This document shows, piece after piece, positions 32,414 through 40,416 of a stretch of DNA of 48,019 nucleotides. The notes under the pieces were generated by a model. The model made no database searches. It was given only the letters and a program-made list of their open reading frames with translations, and had not been told where the DNA came from. Numbering within the stretch: position 1 is the first letter of the stretch; every line of letters starts with the position of its first letter. Position numbers and translations under genes: made by a program. The stretch is from contig CAJBBC010000116.1 of assembly GCA_903951185.1 (NCBI GenBank), positions 1 to 48,019 of the forward strand, given 5' to 3'. The stretch comes from an uncultured Actinomycetes bacterium. GTDB taxonomy: Bacteria > Actinomycetota > Actinomycetes > S36-B12 > UBA5976.

Positions 32414-32647
32414 AATTTCCAACGCTTTTAGAATTTCAGCTGGCGACGATTTCAGCGCTCGGCACATATCAGGAAGCAGTGCCACGCTTGGTCTTGTTTC
32501 GAGCGAGAAGTAACGGTAAAGATTGCCGCGGTTAATGCCAATTTCCTGAGCTACAACTTCTAACGAGTTGTAGCCTAAAGTTTCCATCCGGTTACGCAAC
32601 CAATCCAGACCGGTAAGTTGTTTTGTTTTTGATGCTGACTTCGCCAT
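32390..32647 (-). CDS. Small XRE-type helix-turn-helix protein
   Basis: An 85-residue regulator consisting of one Cro/CI-like HTH: LDWLRNRMETLGYNSLEVVAQEIGINRGNLYRYFSLETRPSVALLPDMCRALKSSPAEILKAL is read as helices over residues ~14-78, with the turn EIGINRGNLYRYF; the key turn glycine and the RYF end of the recognition helix are visible. No ligand or dimer domain. Target unknown; it may regulate the tail-to-tail neighbour or the MFS gene 68 bp upstream in transcription order. The ATG at 32647 has AGAAG nearby. Confidence 0.78.
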   Translation of the reverse strand: MAKSASKTKQLTGLDWLRNRMETLGYNSLEVVAQEIGINRGNLYRYFSLETRPSVALLPDMCRALKSSPAEILKALEILGADDRL

Positions 32648-32715
32648 GGCTTCTGTTTCTAAATCGTCGGTAATTAATTATTACTCTAATATCTAGAACT
32701 TTCTACTTATAGCGT

Positions 32716-33945
32716 TTATTCCAGTGGTGTTTCTAAATCAGCCAAAGCAGCAACTTTCTCTACTTCGGAAAGTGGGCGGTTAGCACCTTGTAAGAACCGA
32801 CTGCCAAAAAGCCAGATAAAAGCGGTAGCACCGGCGAGTGAAATTGAAACTAAGCCTAGAGCGAATTGCGGATTTACTTGTTCAACTAGGTAGCCACCTA
32901 GTGCTGCTCCGACGGCAAGCATGGATCCTTCTAGAGTCCATAGCCAAGCTTGCGCTGAAGTAGCAGTTCCAGCAGGTCGAATAGCCTCTAATGTTTCCCA
33001 GTGATAAACCTGAGCAAAACCAATCGCTAATCCAAGAAAAGCTAAAACAATACCCATCCAAATTCCAGGCACAGTTAACGCAAGTGGTGCTGCCGTTATA
33101 GCAGCACATAATCCGGCTACTTTAAAACCATTAAGCGGCGTTATTGATGATTTGCGTCCGCCAATGACTAAGCCTCCAAAAATACTGGCTAAGGCAAGGG
33201 TTGAAAGCAAAGGTGCTGATAATTCAGGTCGATCTATTAGAGAGGCATAAGAGGGAATAGAAATTTCAAGTAGACCCCAACCTAAACCAAATATCATTCC
33301 TTCAAGAAGTACTACTTGGTAAGCGCGACTTCGCCAAAGTGAACTAGTGCCTGGAATAGATTTTTCAGGGATCCAGTTTCTGGATAGTGGCATGGTGATC
33401 ATCAAGAAACCGCCAATTGCCATGGTGGCGCTCGTCAGCCAAAGGGCGGCAAAGCCTCCAAATTCGATAGCTAAAAATGTCGCCACTACCGGACCAAGCA
33501 CAGTAGTTGCATTCATCATGGTTGTGTCGATTGCATAAGCCGTGCGTAAGTTTGCTGGCCCGACGGCATCACGCCAAAGTGGGCGCGCAGCAAGATTAAT
33601 CGGTGGCGAAGCTAGACCAATTAAAGCTGCGGTTACCAAAATCCAGGTTCGATCATCATTCAGAGTAAGTAAATAAACCATTAGTACCCAACTAGGTACA
33701 AAAATACTTAATGGTCTGAACTGACCAAAGCGATCAATAATACTTCCACGAATTCCGGCAGTTAGCGCTGAAGTTAGAGTCTCTAAGCCGGTAGCAAAGC
33801 CAGCCAGGGTAATTGATCCAGTCACATCTTTAACATAGAAAAAAGTTGCTAACTGAATCATCGAGTAAGCAAATCGACCGGGTAGTGCACTTACAACTAA
33901 ACGTTTTACGCCAGGTAATTTAAATAATTCAAGATACTGGCGCAT
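32716..33945 (-). CDS. MFS transporter
   Basis: A 409-residue twelve-helix MFS protein. It starts LFKLPGVKRLVVSALPGRFAYSMIQLATFFYV, typical of a group of actinobacterial MFS pumps, and the loop after helix 2 reads GIRGSIIDRFGQFRPL, an A-motif variant. Helix 4 includes GLASPPINLAARPLWRDAV. The C-terminal ~25 residues are acidic and cytoplasmic. Substrate unknown. TATCCT lies 6 nt before the ATG. Confidence 0.87.
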   Translation of the reverse strand: MRQYLELFKLPGVKRLVVSALPGRFAYSMIQLATFFYVKDVTGSITLAGFATGLETLTSALTAGIRGSIIDRFGQFRPLSIFVPSWVLMVYLLTLNDDRTWILVTAALIGLASPPINLAARPLWRDAVGPANLRTAYAIDTTMMNATTVLGPVVATFLAIEFGGFAALWLTSATMAIGGFLMITMPLSRNWIPEKSIPGTSSLWRSRAYQVVLLEGMIFGLGWGLLEISIPSYASLIDRPELSAPLLSTLALASIFGGLVIGGRKSSITPLNGFKVAGLCAAITAAPLALTVPGIWMGIVLAFLGLAIGFAQVYHWETLEAIRPAGTATSAQAWLWTLEGSMLAVGAALGGYLVEQVNPQFALGLVSISLAGATAFIWLFGSRFLQGANRPLSEVEKVAALADLETPLE

Positions 33946-33951
33946 TTATTA

Positions 33952-33957
33952 AGGATA
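33952..33957 (-). promoter_or_regulatory. -10 element TATCCT of the MFS gene
   Basis: TATCCT on the minus strand, 6 nt before the ATG at 33945, with no ribosome binding site in the gap (TAATAA). Confidence 0.5.
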
Positions 33958-34017
33958 CTCGTGTTATCCCACTTGAAAGTAACAATACATTTAGGGCCAA
34001 ATGGATTTATTCAGGCA

Positions 34018-34023
34018 TAGAGT
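34018..34023 (+). promoter_or_regulatory. -10 element TAGAGT of the DUF2157 gene
   Basis: TAGAGT lies 6 nt before the ATG at 34030; the gap TGAATT is no ribosome binding site. Confidence 0.5.
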
Positions 34024-34029
34024 TGAATT

Positions 34030-35034
34030 ATGAGCGATTATGAAAAACTGAAACCAGCTCTGCGGACTCTTGTTGATCGTGGAACTTTAGATGCCAGTCA
34101 AGCATTAGCTGCTCAACTAGCTATGCAGGATTCTGGATTAGCTAGTGATGGCCGAAGTCGTAAATCATTGTTTTCGGAGGCGCTGACATTTGTTGGCGGT
34201 GCAGTTGTTTTTGTTTCTGCTGGTTTACTCCTCAGCCAAACTTGGGATCAGCTAGGCACCTGGGGTAGACCCGGCGTTATTGGAGTTGCGGCCGCATTAT
34301 TATTCATTGCTGCGTATCGATTAAGTCGGGTAATTAGTACAGACGTTAATCGTCGGTTAGCGGCCACACTATTCACTGGCTCCGCAGCTTTAACTGCATT
34401 CACCATTGGTTTAGTACTTACTCAATTTTGGATTCCGCAAAATGACGCTGAGGCCAATTATTGGGTTAATCCAAAACCGTGGGTTATTCCCACGATCGCA
34501 ATATTCTGCGCAGTTAGTGCCGGCGTAGTTTCAGTCTTTGGTTACCAGCGAGCAAAAACTGCCGTTGGCGTAATTGCCCAAATAGTTTGTACAAATGTGG
34601 CCGTCTTTGCATTTGGCGCATTGATATTCATTGAATTATTTGGTCGCGATGAGTGGCCAAATTATGCCTTTCTAGGCTTATTTGTTATCGGCGGAGTATG
34701 GGTTTATGTAGCCGAAAAAGAACTTTTCAGCCAGTGGCAGAGTGTGGCGATTAGTTCTATCGGCACATTGTTTATTGCCTCGCAGGGGTTTCGCGAACAG
34801 TTTGGAAACTGGTTTGTGCCGACTTTAGAAATAGCCGGCGGCTTAATGTTTTTAGCTTTGTACATGTATGGACGAAAGTGGCCATTCTTGGCTGGTGGTA
34901 TTGGTGCGATGTTAATCGGGGGAATTGAACTATTAAGTCGTTACGTCGAGGGTATTAGTGGCGCATTAGCAAGTATGGGTCTGGGAATAGCATTACTAGT
35001 CTTGGGAACTCGACTATTTAACGAACAGAAGTAG
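34030..35034 (+). CDS. DUF2157-like multi-pass membrane protein
   Basis: A 334-residue protein with a ~45-residue soluble N-terminus (LRTLVDRGTLDASQALAAQL, a DUF2157-like helical region) followed by eight or nine hydrophobic helices from SEALTFVGGAVVFVSAGLLL to the end. Function unknown; the DUF2157 family groups predicted bacterial membrane proteins without assigned roles. The last codon, TAG, doubles as part of the TAGCAT hexamer that lies 5 nt before the next gene. The acetyltransferase gene follows after 8 nt, so the two may be co-transcribed. Confidence 0.72.
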   Translation: MSDYEKLKPALRTLVDRGTLDASQALAAQLAMQDSGLASDGRSRKSLFSEALTFVGGAVVFVSAGLLLSQTWDQLGTWGRPGVIGVAAALLFIAAYRLSRVISTDVNRRLAATLFTGSAALTAFTIGLVLTQFWIPQNDAEANYWVNPKPWVIPTIAIFCAVSAGVVSVFGYQRAKTAVGVIAQIVCTNVAVFAFGALIFIELFGRDEWPNYAFLGLFVIGGVWVYVAEKELFSQWQSVAISSIGTLFIASQGFREQFGNWFVPTLEIAGGLMFLALYMYGRKWPFLAGGIGAMLIGGIELLSRYVEGISGALASMGLGIALLVLGTRLFNEQK

Positions 35035-35042
35035 CATTAACT

Positions 35043-35483
35043 ATGTTTCAAATACGTTTAGCAACAGTTGCCGATGTACCGGCACTAACCTCATTAGTAG
35101 AGCAGTATCGCGCTTTTTATAAACAGGATGCGAATCCAAATACTGAAAGTTATTTAACAGAACGGATTAAGAATCAAGAAAGTGTTGTCTTTGTTGCCGA
35201 TGACCACGGCACTTTAGTAGGGTTCACTCAGTCTTACCCGACTTTTTCAACTGTTTCACTTAGTCGGATCTGGTTATTAAACGATTTATTCGTTGCCCCG
35301 GAACATCGCGGTAAACACATTGCCGATCAGTTGATAAAGGTGACCGAAGAAAGTGCAAAAGAATCTGGGGCAACTCGGATTTGGTTACGTACCGCACACA
35401 CTAATTCGCCTGCCCAAGCTTTATACGAGGGTCGAGGCTGGATGCAAGATGAAATTTACCGAAGGTACGACTTAATTTTTTAA
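35043..35483 (+). CDS. GNAT-family N-acetyltransferase
   Basis: A 146-residue single-domain GNAT: IRLATVADVPALTSLVEQYR at the N-terminus, the strand VVFVADDHGTLVGFTQSYPTFSTVSLSRIWLLNDLFV (~residues 41-77), the acetyl-CoA loop VAPEHRGKHIADQLI (~77-91) and TAHTNSPAQALYEGRGWMQDE (~118-138). It resembles diamine or amino-group acetyltransferases of the small type. Substrate unknown. Its stop overlaps that of the convergent glutaredoxin gene by 4 bp. Confidence 0.9.
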   Translation: MFQIRLATVADVPALTSLVEQYRAFYKQDANPNTESYLTERIKNQESVVFVADDHGTLVGFTQSYPTFSTVSLSRIWLLNDLFVAPEHRGKHIADQLIKVTEESAKESGATRIWLRTAHTNSPAQALYEGRGWMQDEIYRRYDLIF

Positions 35484-35725
35484 ATTACGCCAAGCTCTTC
35501 AAGTTTTGCGCGCAATGCAGGGTCGCTAGGTTCCGTTAAATGCGTGCCATCAGCAAACACAATTACTGGAATTGATTGGGCGCCACCATTGATTTCTATT
35601 ACTTTTTCGGTAGCTTCTGGAGTTTCCTCGAGATTCACGTAATCGTAGTTAACGCCAAGTTCCTTTAGTAATGCCGCAGAACGACGGCAATCGCCACACC
35701 ATTGGGCGCCATACATTGTGATCAT
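35480..35725 (-). CDS. Glutaredoxin-like protein (CGDC type)
   Basis: An 81-residue thioredoxin-fold protein with active site WCGDC (C10, C13) and the cis-Pro loop AQSIPVIVFADG, ending in a LTEPSDPALRAKLEELG helix. It is close to mycoredoxin and NrdH-like proteins; the CGDC site differs from the CGYC of the mycoredoxin at 3972 and is seen in mycoredoxin-2/3-like proteins. It probably reduces disulfides with mycothiol or thioredoxin reductase. TAAACT is 6 nt before the ATG. It lies just downstream of the glnA1 terminator. Confidence 0.88.
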   Translation of the reverse strand: MITMYGAQWCGDCRRSAALLKELGVNYDYVNLEETPEATEKVIEINGGAQSIPVIVFADGTHLTEPSDPALRAKLEELGVI

Positions 35726-35731
35726 GTGTTT

Positions 35732-35737
35732 AGTTTA
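35732..35737 (-). promoter_or_regulatory. -10 element TAAACT of the glutaredoxin gene
   Basis: TAAACT on the minus strand is 6 nt from the ATG at 35725. It lies 8 bp from the foot of the glnA1 terminator, so this gene is a separate unit from glnA1. Confidence 0.5.
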
Positions 35738-35744
35738 ACTGCAA

Positions 35745-35780
35745 AATAAAACCCCTAGGTGTTTACCTAGGGGTTTTATT
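35745..35780 (-). terminator. Intrinsic terminator of glnA1
   Basis: A perfect 16-bp-arm hairpin with a 4-nt loop; arms AATAAAACCCCTAGGT and its complement. It begins 11 nt after the glnA1 stop and ends in a T-rich arm on the minus strand. It is as strong on the other strand but no plus-strand gene needs it. Confidence 0.9.
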
Positions 35781-35791
35781 CATTATTTGCT

Positions 35792-37237
35792 TTATAAGTC
35801 GTAATACAACTCAAATTCAGCTGGATGCGGACGTAACCGCACATAATCCACTTCGGCAGTCTGCTTGTACTCAATCCAAGTATCAATTAAGTCTTGGGTG
35901 AATACTCCGCCTTCCATTAAGTAGTCATGGTCGGCTTCAAGAGCTGCTAATACTTCTGGCAGGGAAGCTGGCACTTGAGGAATATTCGCAGCTTCTTCAG
36001 GTGGCAACTCGTATAGGTCTTTATCAACCGGAGCCATTGGTTCGATTTTGTTCTTGATGCCATCTAACCCAGCCATTAGCAATGCGGCGAAAGCTAAGTA
36101 CGGATTACTTGATGGATCTGGGCAACGGAATTCAATGCGCTTAGCTTTTGGATTACTGCCAGTGATTGGAATTCGAATACAAGCAGAACGGTTACGTTGC
36201 GAGTAAACCAAATTAACTGGAGCTTCATAACCCGGCACTAATCGGTGGAAAGAGTTCACAGTTGGGTTAGTAAAAGCGAGTAGGGAAGGTGCATGTTTAA
36301 GAATGCCACCAATGTACCAACGAGCTAAGTCAGATAACCCACCGTAACCGCGCTCATCGTAGAAAAGTGGCTTTCCATTTGTCCATAAAGATTGGTGTAC
36401 GTGCATACCTGAACCATTGTCACCAAAAATTGGCTTTGGCATGAATGTTGCAGTTTTACCATGCGCCCAAGCTTGGTTCTTGATTACGTATTTGAAAAGC
36501 ATTACTTCGTCAGCAGCTTTTAACAAAGTGTTGAAGCGGTAGTTAATTTCCATTTGGCCCGCTGATCCAACTTCATGGTGTGAACGTTCCACAAGTAATC
36601 CAACTTCACCAAGTTTGGTAACCATTGAGTCACGTAAATCGGCCATTTGATCAGTCGGGGATACCGGAAAGTAGCCACCTTTAACTCGAGTTTTGTATCC
36701 ACGGTTATCCGATCCATCGGCATTGAATTCGCTACCCATATTCCAAGCGCCTTCAATTGAATCTACGTGATGGAATGAACCATTTGCACTAGTACTGAAT
36801 CGCGCTGAATCGAATACGAAGAACTCAGCTTCCGGTGCAAAAAATGCGGTATCAGCGATGCCCGTTGAAGCTAAGTACGCTTCAGCTTTTGCAGCCACAT
36901 TTCTTGGATCACGGCTATATGGTTCATCTGTAAATGGATCACGGACCGAGAAGTTCATAACTAATGTTTTTGCCGTGCGGAATGGATCGATAAATGCAGT
37001 AGTTACATCTGGAATTAACTTCATATCTGATTCATGGATGGATTGAAAACCTCGGATAGAGGAACCATCAAACATCTGGCCATCTTTAAATAAAGATTCA
37101 TCGACTGATTCAACTGGCATATTGAAATGCTGTTGCATGCCAGGTAAATCGCAGAAACGAACATCTACGAATTTAACGTCATTATCTTTAATGTATTTAA
37201 GGACATCTTGGGCTGTTTTCAGACCTAAGTTGGACAT
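35792..37237 (-). CDS. glnA: Glutamine synthetase type I (GS I-beta)
   Basis: A 481-residue dodecamer-forming enzyme making glutamine from glutamate, ammonia and ATP. Blocks: FDGSSIRGF (ammonium site and latch), APEAEFFVFD, RSHHEVGSAGQMEINYRFN, NGSGMHVHQSLW, the PGYEAP flap with catalytic Glu, RNRSACIRIP and EFRCPDPSSNPYLAF. The adenylylation site is Y409 in KDLYELPPEE, the target of GlnE, which is encoded at 24582. A ribosome binding site GGAGG precedes the ATG. A four-half-site GlnR box lies 71-108 bp upstream, so nitrogen-controlled expression is likely. A strong hairpin terminates it. Confidence 0.98.
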   Translation of the reverse strand: MSNLGLKTAQDVLKYIKDNDVKFVDVRFCDLPGMQQHFNMPVESVDESLFKDGQMFDGSSIRGFQSIHESDMKLIPDVTTAFIDPFRTAKTLVMNFSVRDPFTDEPYSRDPRNVAAKAEAYLASTGIADTAFFAPEAEFFVFDSARFSTSANGSFHHVDSIEGAWNMGSEFNADGSDNRGYKTRVKGGYFPVSPTDQMADLRDSMVTKLGEVGLLVERSHHEVGSAGQMEINYRFNTLLKAADEVMLFKYVIKNQAWAHGKTATFMPKPIFGDNGSGMHVHQSLWTNGKPLFYDERGYGGLSDLARWYIGGILKHAPSLLAFTNPTVNSFHRLVPGYEAPVNLVYSQRNRSACIRIPITGSNPKAKRIEFRCPDPSSNPYLAFAALLMAGLDGIKNKIEPMAPVDKDLYELPPEEAANIPQVPASLPEVLAALEADHDYLMEGGVFTQDLIDTWIEYKQTAEVDYVRLRPHPAEFELYYDL

Positions 37238-37307
37238 CCATCCTCCATAATTTCGCCGCAGGTAGCTAGCAATTTGACTGGCTACAACTGCAATTTAGAC
37301 GAATTCG

Positions 37308-37345
37308 ATTTCAAAACCGTGTCTCATGTGTTTCAGTTTTGTTAC
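37308..37345 (-). promoter_or_regulatory. GlnR box of glnA1
   Basis: Read towards glnA1: GTAAC-N6-GAAAC-N6-GACAC-N6-GAAAT. The actinobacterial GlnR consensus is GTnAC-N6-GAAAC repeated with the same spacing; half-sites one and two match exactly, three and four each differ at one base, and all four keep the exact 11-bp period. It lies 71 to 108 bp upstream of the glnA1 ATG. No glnR gene is in the window. Confidence 0.75.
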
Positions 37346-37395
37346 GTGTCGTCCCAACCAAGTTTTTCACTCAGCGGTTTGTCGATAACCCCAGA

Positions 37396-37401
37396 TAGGC
37401 T
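37396..37401 (+). promoter_or_regulatory. -10 element TAGGCT of the RDD gene
   Basis: TAGGCT is 7 nt before the ATG at 37409, which supports this start over the much longer open frame from 37274. Confidence 0.5.
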
Positions 37402-37408
37402 GACTTTC

Positions 37409-37882
37409 ATGGATCGTAAAGATATTGGCTCTTGGCTCCAAGGCCCAAGAGCTGCCCTTGAACAGCAGGGGATGGATTTCGGTTATCCAGGGCAACGACT
37501 TGGGATGCCTCAAACCGGTCCAGGTTCCGTTGCTCGGATGGGTCGTCGCCTTAGCGCTCTAGTTATTGACTGGCTCACCAGCAACTTAATAGTCACTGCC
37601 ATTTTTTCTGGAGTTGCTTATGGCAGTGTGCAATCAAGTGTTTTGGCATTAAGTGTTTTCCTTTGCCAAGTTACGGTATTTACTATTTTGATCGGGGCAA
37701 GCTTCGGTCAGCAGATTTTGGGCGTTGGCATAAGAGCTGTGGATGGCAAAAAACTGGGAACAATTCCAACTGTTTTGCGTACTTTACTTTTGGGACTTGC
37801 GATCCCAGCTTTAATTTGGGATCGCGATGGTCGTGGGTTACACGACAAAATTACAAAATCAATTGCCGTTCGAACTCGCTAG
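37409..37882 (+). CDS. RDD-family membrane protein
   Basis: A 157-residue protein with an RDD domain: after a ~45-residue polar start (DIGSWLQGPRAALEQQGMDFGYPGQRLGMP), RMGRRLSALVIDWLTSNLIV begins helix 1 with the Arg and Asp residues that name the family; two more hydrophobic segments follow, then GVGIRAVDGKKLGTIPTVLRTLLLGL and DRDGRGLHDKITKSIAVRTR. Function unknown. The orthologue in M. tuberculosis (Rv2219A) also sits between DUF4191 and glnA1. The frame is open to 37274, but that extension would run into the GlnR box and glnA1 promoter. Confidence 0.88.
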   Translation: MDRKDIGSWLQGPRAALEQQGMDFGYPGQRLGMPQTGPGSVARMGRRLSALVIDWLTSNLIVTAIFSGVAYGSVQSSVLALSVFLCQVTVFTILIGASFGQQILGVGIRAVDGKKLGTIPTVLRTLLLGLAIPALIWDRDGRGLHDKITKSIAVRTR

Positions 37883-37884
37883 AA

Positions 37885-38112
37885 CTAAAGTCCGAGTTGC
37901 TCTAAAACTGTCTTAAGTATTCCGGCTTGATCGATTTCAAAATTTAATAGACCAGAGCTTTTCAAATACGGCAAGACGACAAAAATTATTAGACCAACGA
38001 TAATCGCAAATTTAATTAATTTTTTAGCCAGTAAAAGCACAACCACAGCTGCAATAATCCACTGGGTAGTAGTTAAAGTACCGATGAAATCTGTAATAAA
38101 AGTAGTATCCAT
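37885..38112 (-). CDS. Small membrane protein of unknown function
   Basis: 75 residues with two hydrophobic stretches (WIIAAVVVLLLAKKLIKFAIIVGLIIFVVLPYL, residues ~18-50, possibly a hairpin) and a polar C-terminus. No family recognised. Its ATG overlaps the DUF4191 stop in TAATG, so it is translationally coupled to the lipB-lipA-DUF4191 genes. It is convergent with the RDD gene, with a 2-bp gap. Confidence 0.7.
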   Translation of the reverse strand: MDTTFITDFIGTLTTTQWIIAAVVVLLLAKKLIKFAIIVGLIIFVVLPYLKSSGLLNFEIDQAGILKTVLEQLGL

Positions 38113-38774
38113 TAGCGTCGTGACACCTTACGTCCTTGAGGTAGTGGGCCTTTAGGAATCGGGAAAGCTGACTTAGGTAGCGCATCTAATCTGCGACGAA
38201 CGTCAGTAACTTCTGCAGGTCGTAATGCTTTCTTAAGTTTCTTAATACTTTTTTGTAGATTTGAAATTGTTATGCCGTTCTCGCCGACAATAAATTCATG
38301 GATCGGCACATTTGGTACATAACGAGCATGAGCTTTGCGTTGCTCAGCTAAAAGTAAACCTGGTCGACTTCCTTCGCCAACTAAAATAATGCCTGGTCGA
38401 CCGACTACTCGGTGCGCAATGTTTTGGTTTTTATCCACACCAATGCCTGCTGAAACGAACCATGCACCACGAAGTGCATTTAGAACAGAACCGGCTGCAC
38501 CGATCTGTCCCTCAATCGAGCGGTACGCAGCTTGTTCAGCCATTTTTCCAAAAATAATTAGCGTAACCAACACCGCAACTGAGAATGCAGTTATTCCCAT
38601 CAGGATTTGTTGTTCAAGTACGACACCAATCGCATAGAACGCTGCGAATACGGCGGCAAAAATACCGAGTAGTTTCAGGCTTAGGAAAGAGATTTCAGCA
38701 GATGCAAATGAATATGTTTCGCGAACTTGTTTGTACCAACGCTGTTTACGCGGAGCAGGATTTGAAGCAGACAT
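38112..38774 (-). CDS. DUF4191 membrane protein
   Basis: A 220-residue protein with a basic N-terminus (RKQRWYKQVRETY), two adjacent membrane helices (~residues 31-51 and 57-77), then a soluble part with GQIGAAGSVLNALRGAW and VVGRPGIILVGEGSRPGLLLAEQRKAHAR, typical of DUF4191, found next to lipA in most actinobacteria. The role is unknown. The ATG at 38774 is preferred to the ATG at 38813 because the latter overlaps lipA, lacks similarity and because TAAAGT sits 7 nt upstream. Confidence 0.88.
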   Translation of the reverse strand: MSASNPAPRKQRWYKQVRETYSFASAEISFLSLKLLGIFAAVFAAFYAIGVVLEQQILMGITAFSVAVLVTLIIFGKMAEQAAYRSIEGQIGAAGSVLNALRGAWFVSAGIGVDKNQNIAHRVVGRPGIILVGEGSRPGLLLAEQRKAHARYVPNVPIHEFIVGENGITISNLQKSIKKLKKALRPAEVTDVRRRLDALPKSAFPIPKGPLPQGRKVSRR

Positions 38775-38781
38775 AACTTTA

Positions 38782-38787
38782 ACTTTA
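38782..38787 (-). promoter_or_regulatory. -10 element TAAAGT of the DUF4191 gene
   Basis: TAAAGT is 7 nt before the ATG at 38774 and overlaps the lipA stop codon, so DUF4191 may have its own internal leaderless promoter besides read-through from lipA. Confidence 0.4.
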
Positions 38788-39738
38788 GACGGTGGAGCTG
38801 TTCCGAGCAGCAATGGCCTGCTGGTAAAGCCGGCCCGCGCGGTAAGAAGAGCGAACTAGCGGGCCGCTCATCACGCCAGCAAAACCGATTTCAGTGGCAT
38901 ATTCGGCTAATCGGACAAATTCTTCCGGCTTAACCCAGCGATCCACTGGATGGTGACGAAGCGATGGTCTCAAGTATTGCGTGATTGTGATTAAATCACA
39001 GCCAGCATTATGTAAATCGTGCAGCGCTTGTTCGATCTCCGAAATTTCTTCGCCCATACCCAGAATTAAGTTGGATTTAGTAACTAAGCCATAATCTCTT
39101 GCTGCCGTAATAACTCCAAGTGATCGCTCGTAATTAAATGCTGGGCGAATTTGTTTAAAAATTCTTGGCACAGTTTCAATATTGTGTGCAAACACTTCTG
39201 GGTTTGAATCGAAAACTTCTTTTAAGAGCTCAGGTTTAGCATTGAAATCCGGAGCCAACATTTCGACACCGCAGCCTGGTACAGCCTGGTGAATCGCCCG
39301 GATCGTTTCGGCATAGAGCCAAGCTCCGCCATCAGGTAAATCATCACGCGCTACTCCAGTAACAGTTGCGTATTTCAAATTCATTGTGGCAACTGAATCA
39401 GCAACTCGCCTTGGTTCATCTCGATCAAGGGGAAGTGGTTTACCGGTGGCAATTTGACAAAAGTCACATCTGCGGGTGCACTGGTCGCCACCAATTAAGA
39501 ATGTCGCTTCGCGATCTTCCCAACATTCATAAATATTCGGACAGCCCGCTTCTTGGCAAACTGTATGTAGGCCACCACTTTTAACCAAACTCATAATTTC
39601 GGAATACTCTGGTCCAGTTTTTAGTTTGGTTTTAATCCAGGCTGGCTTGCGTTCGATTGGTGTTTGGGAATTGCGTGCTTCAATCCGCAGTAGTCGAGGG
39701 CCAGTTTCGGCTGGCTGCGCTAAGTACGGATCAGACAT
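38785..39738 (-). CDS. lipA: Lipoyl synthase
   Basis: A 317-residue radical-SAM enzyme that inserts two sulfurs into octanoyl groups on carrier domains. The radical-SAM cluster cysteines are C87, C91 and C94 (CTRRCDFC); the auxiliary, sulfur-donating cluster is C61, C66 and C72 (CQEAGCPNIYEC). The conserved serine ligand near the C-terminus is in RSSYRAG. Its substrate is the octanoylated E2 from LipB, such as the acyltransferase at 45748. TAAGAT lies 6 nt before the ATG. Confidence 0.98.
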   Translation of the reverse strand: MSDPYLAQPAETGPRLLRIEARNSQTPIERKPAWIKTKLKTGPEYSEIMSLVKSGGLHTVCQEAGCPNIYECWEDREATFLIGGDQCTRRCDFCQIATGKPLPLDRDEPRRVADSVATMNLKYATVTGVARDDLPDGGAWLYAETIRAIHQAVPGCGVEMLAPDFNAKPELLKEVFDSNPEVFAHNIETVPRIFKQIRPAFNYERSLGVITAARDYGLVTKSNLILGMGEEISEIEQALHDLHNAGCDLITITQYLRPSLRHHPVDRWVKPEEFVRLAEYATEIGFAGVMSGPLVRSSYRAGRLYQQAIAARNSSTV

Positions 39739-39744
39739 GTTTTA

Positions 39745-39750
39745 ATCTTA
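39745..39750 (-). promoter_or_regulatory. -10 element TAAGAT of lipA, overlapping the lipB stop
   Basis: TAAGAT is 6 nt before the lipA ATG, and its first three bases are the lipB stop codon. lipA can therefore be read both from lipB and from its own leaderless promoter. Confidence 0.45.
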
Positions 39751-40410
39751 AGCGCTTCGCTGCTGGGCTAAATCAGCGATTGGATCAAACACTCGATGTA
39801 GGTGTTTTTCAAGGATTGGCAGAACCGAGGTAATTGCCATCGGCTGGCCAAGTTCTTTTGCCAAATTAGTTACGCTGGCATCAGAAATACCGCAAGGCAC
39901 TATGCGATCAAACCAATTTAGATCGTTATCGCAATTTAGTGCAAAGCCATGCATTGTTACTCCTTGTGCCACACGCACACCAATAGCTGCAACTTTCCGA
40001 TCGATCCCTTGGTCAGTAACCCAGACTCCACTGCGTCCTTTAATTCGACTTGTTACCAAACCCAAGTCAGCACATGTGTCGATTAATACTTCTTCGATTC
40101 GACGTACGTGTGCGATCACGTCCAGGGCAGCGGGTAAGTGCAAGATTGGGTAGCCGACAAGTTGCCCGGGACCGTGCCAGGTTATTTTTCCACCTCGGTC
40201 AACTTCAACAACTGGTGTGTTATCAGTAGGTAGTTCAAAACTTTCAGTTCGTCGACCAGCGGTATAAACCGGGGCATGCTCAGTTAACAAGACTGTGTCT
40301 TGGGACTTATTAGCAACAACTTTTGCATGTAGTTCTCGTTGCAATTCCCACATTTGGCCGTAATCAGATAACCCTGATTCAAGGGGCGATTTATCGATAA
40401 CGATCGGCAC
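39748..40410 (-). CDS. lipB: Octanoyl-[acyl carrier protein]:protein N-octanoyltransferase
   Basis: A 220-residue cysteine/lysine acyltransferase that moves octanoyl from ACP to the lipoyl-domain lysine. C173 (IVPCGI) and K139 (DRKVAAIGV) are the catalytic pair; RGGKITWHGPGQLVGYPI (~72-89) and GVTMHGFALN (~150-159) are family blocks. It feeds LipA, encoded 9 nt downstream. The GTG start is backed by TAGGCT 6 nt upstream. Confidence 0.97.
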   Translation of the reverse strand: MPIVIDKSPLESGLSDYGQMWELQRELHAKVVANKSQDTVLLTEHAPVYTAGRRTESFELPTDNTPVVEVDRGGKITWHGPGQLVGYPILHLPAALDVIAHVRRIEEVLIDTCADLGLVTSRIKGRSGVWVTDQGIDRKVAAIGVRVAQGVTMHGFALNCDNDLNWFDRIVPCGISDASVTNLAKELGQPMAITSVLPILEKHLHRVFDPIADLAQQRSA

Positions 40411-40416
40411 CCAGCC

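Noticed and set aside
37274..37408. Longer N-terminus for the RDD protein
   Set aside because: The extension would cover the GlnR box and glnA1 promoter, has no RDD-like sequence, and a -10 hexamer sits just before the ATG at 37409.
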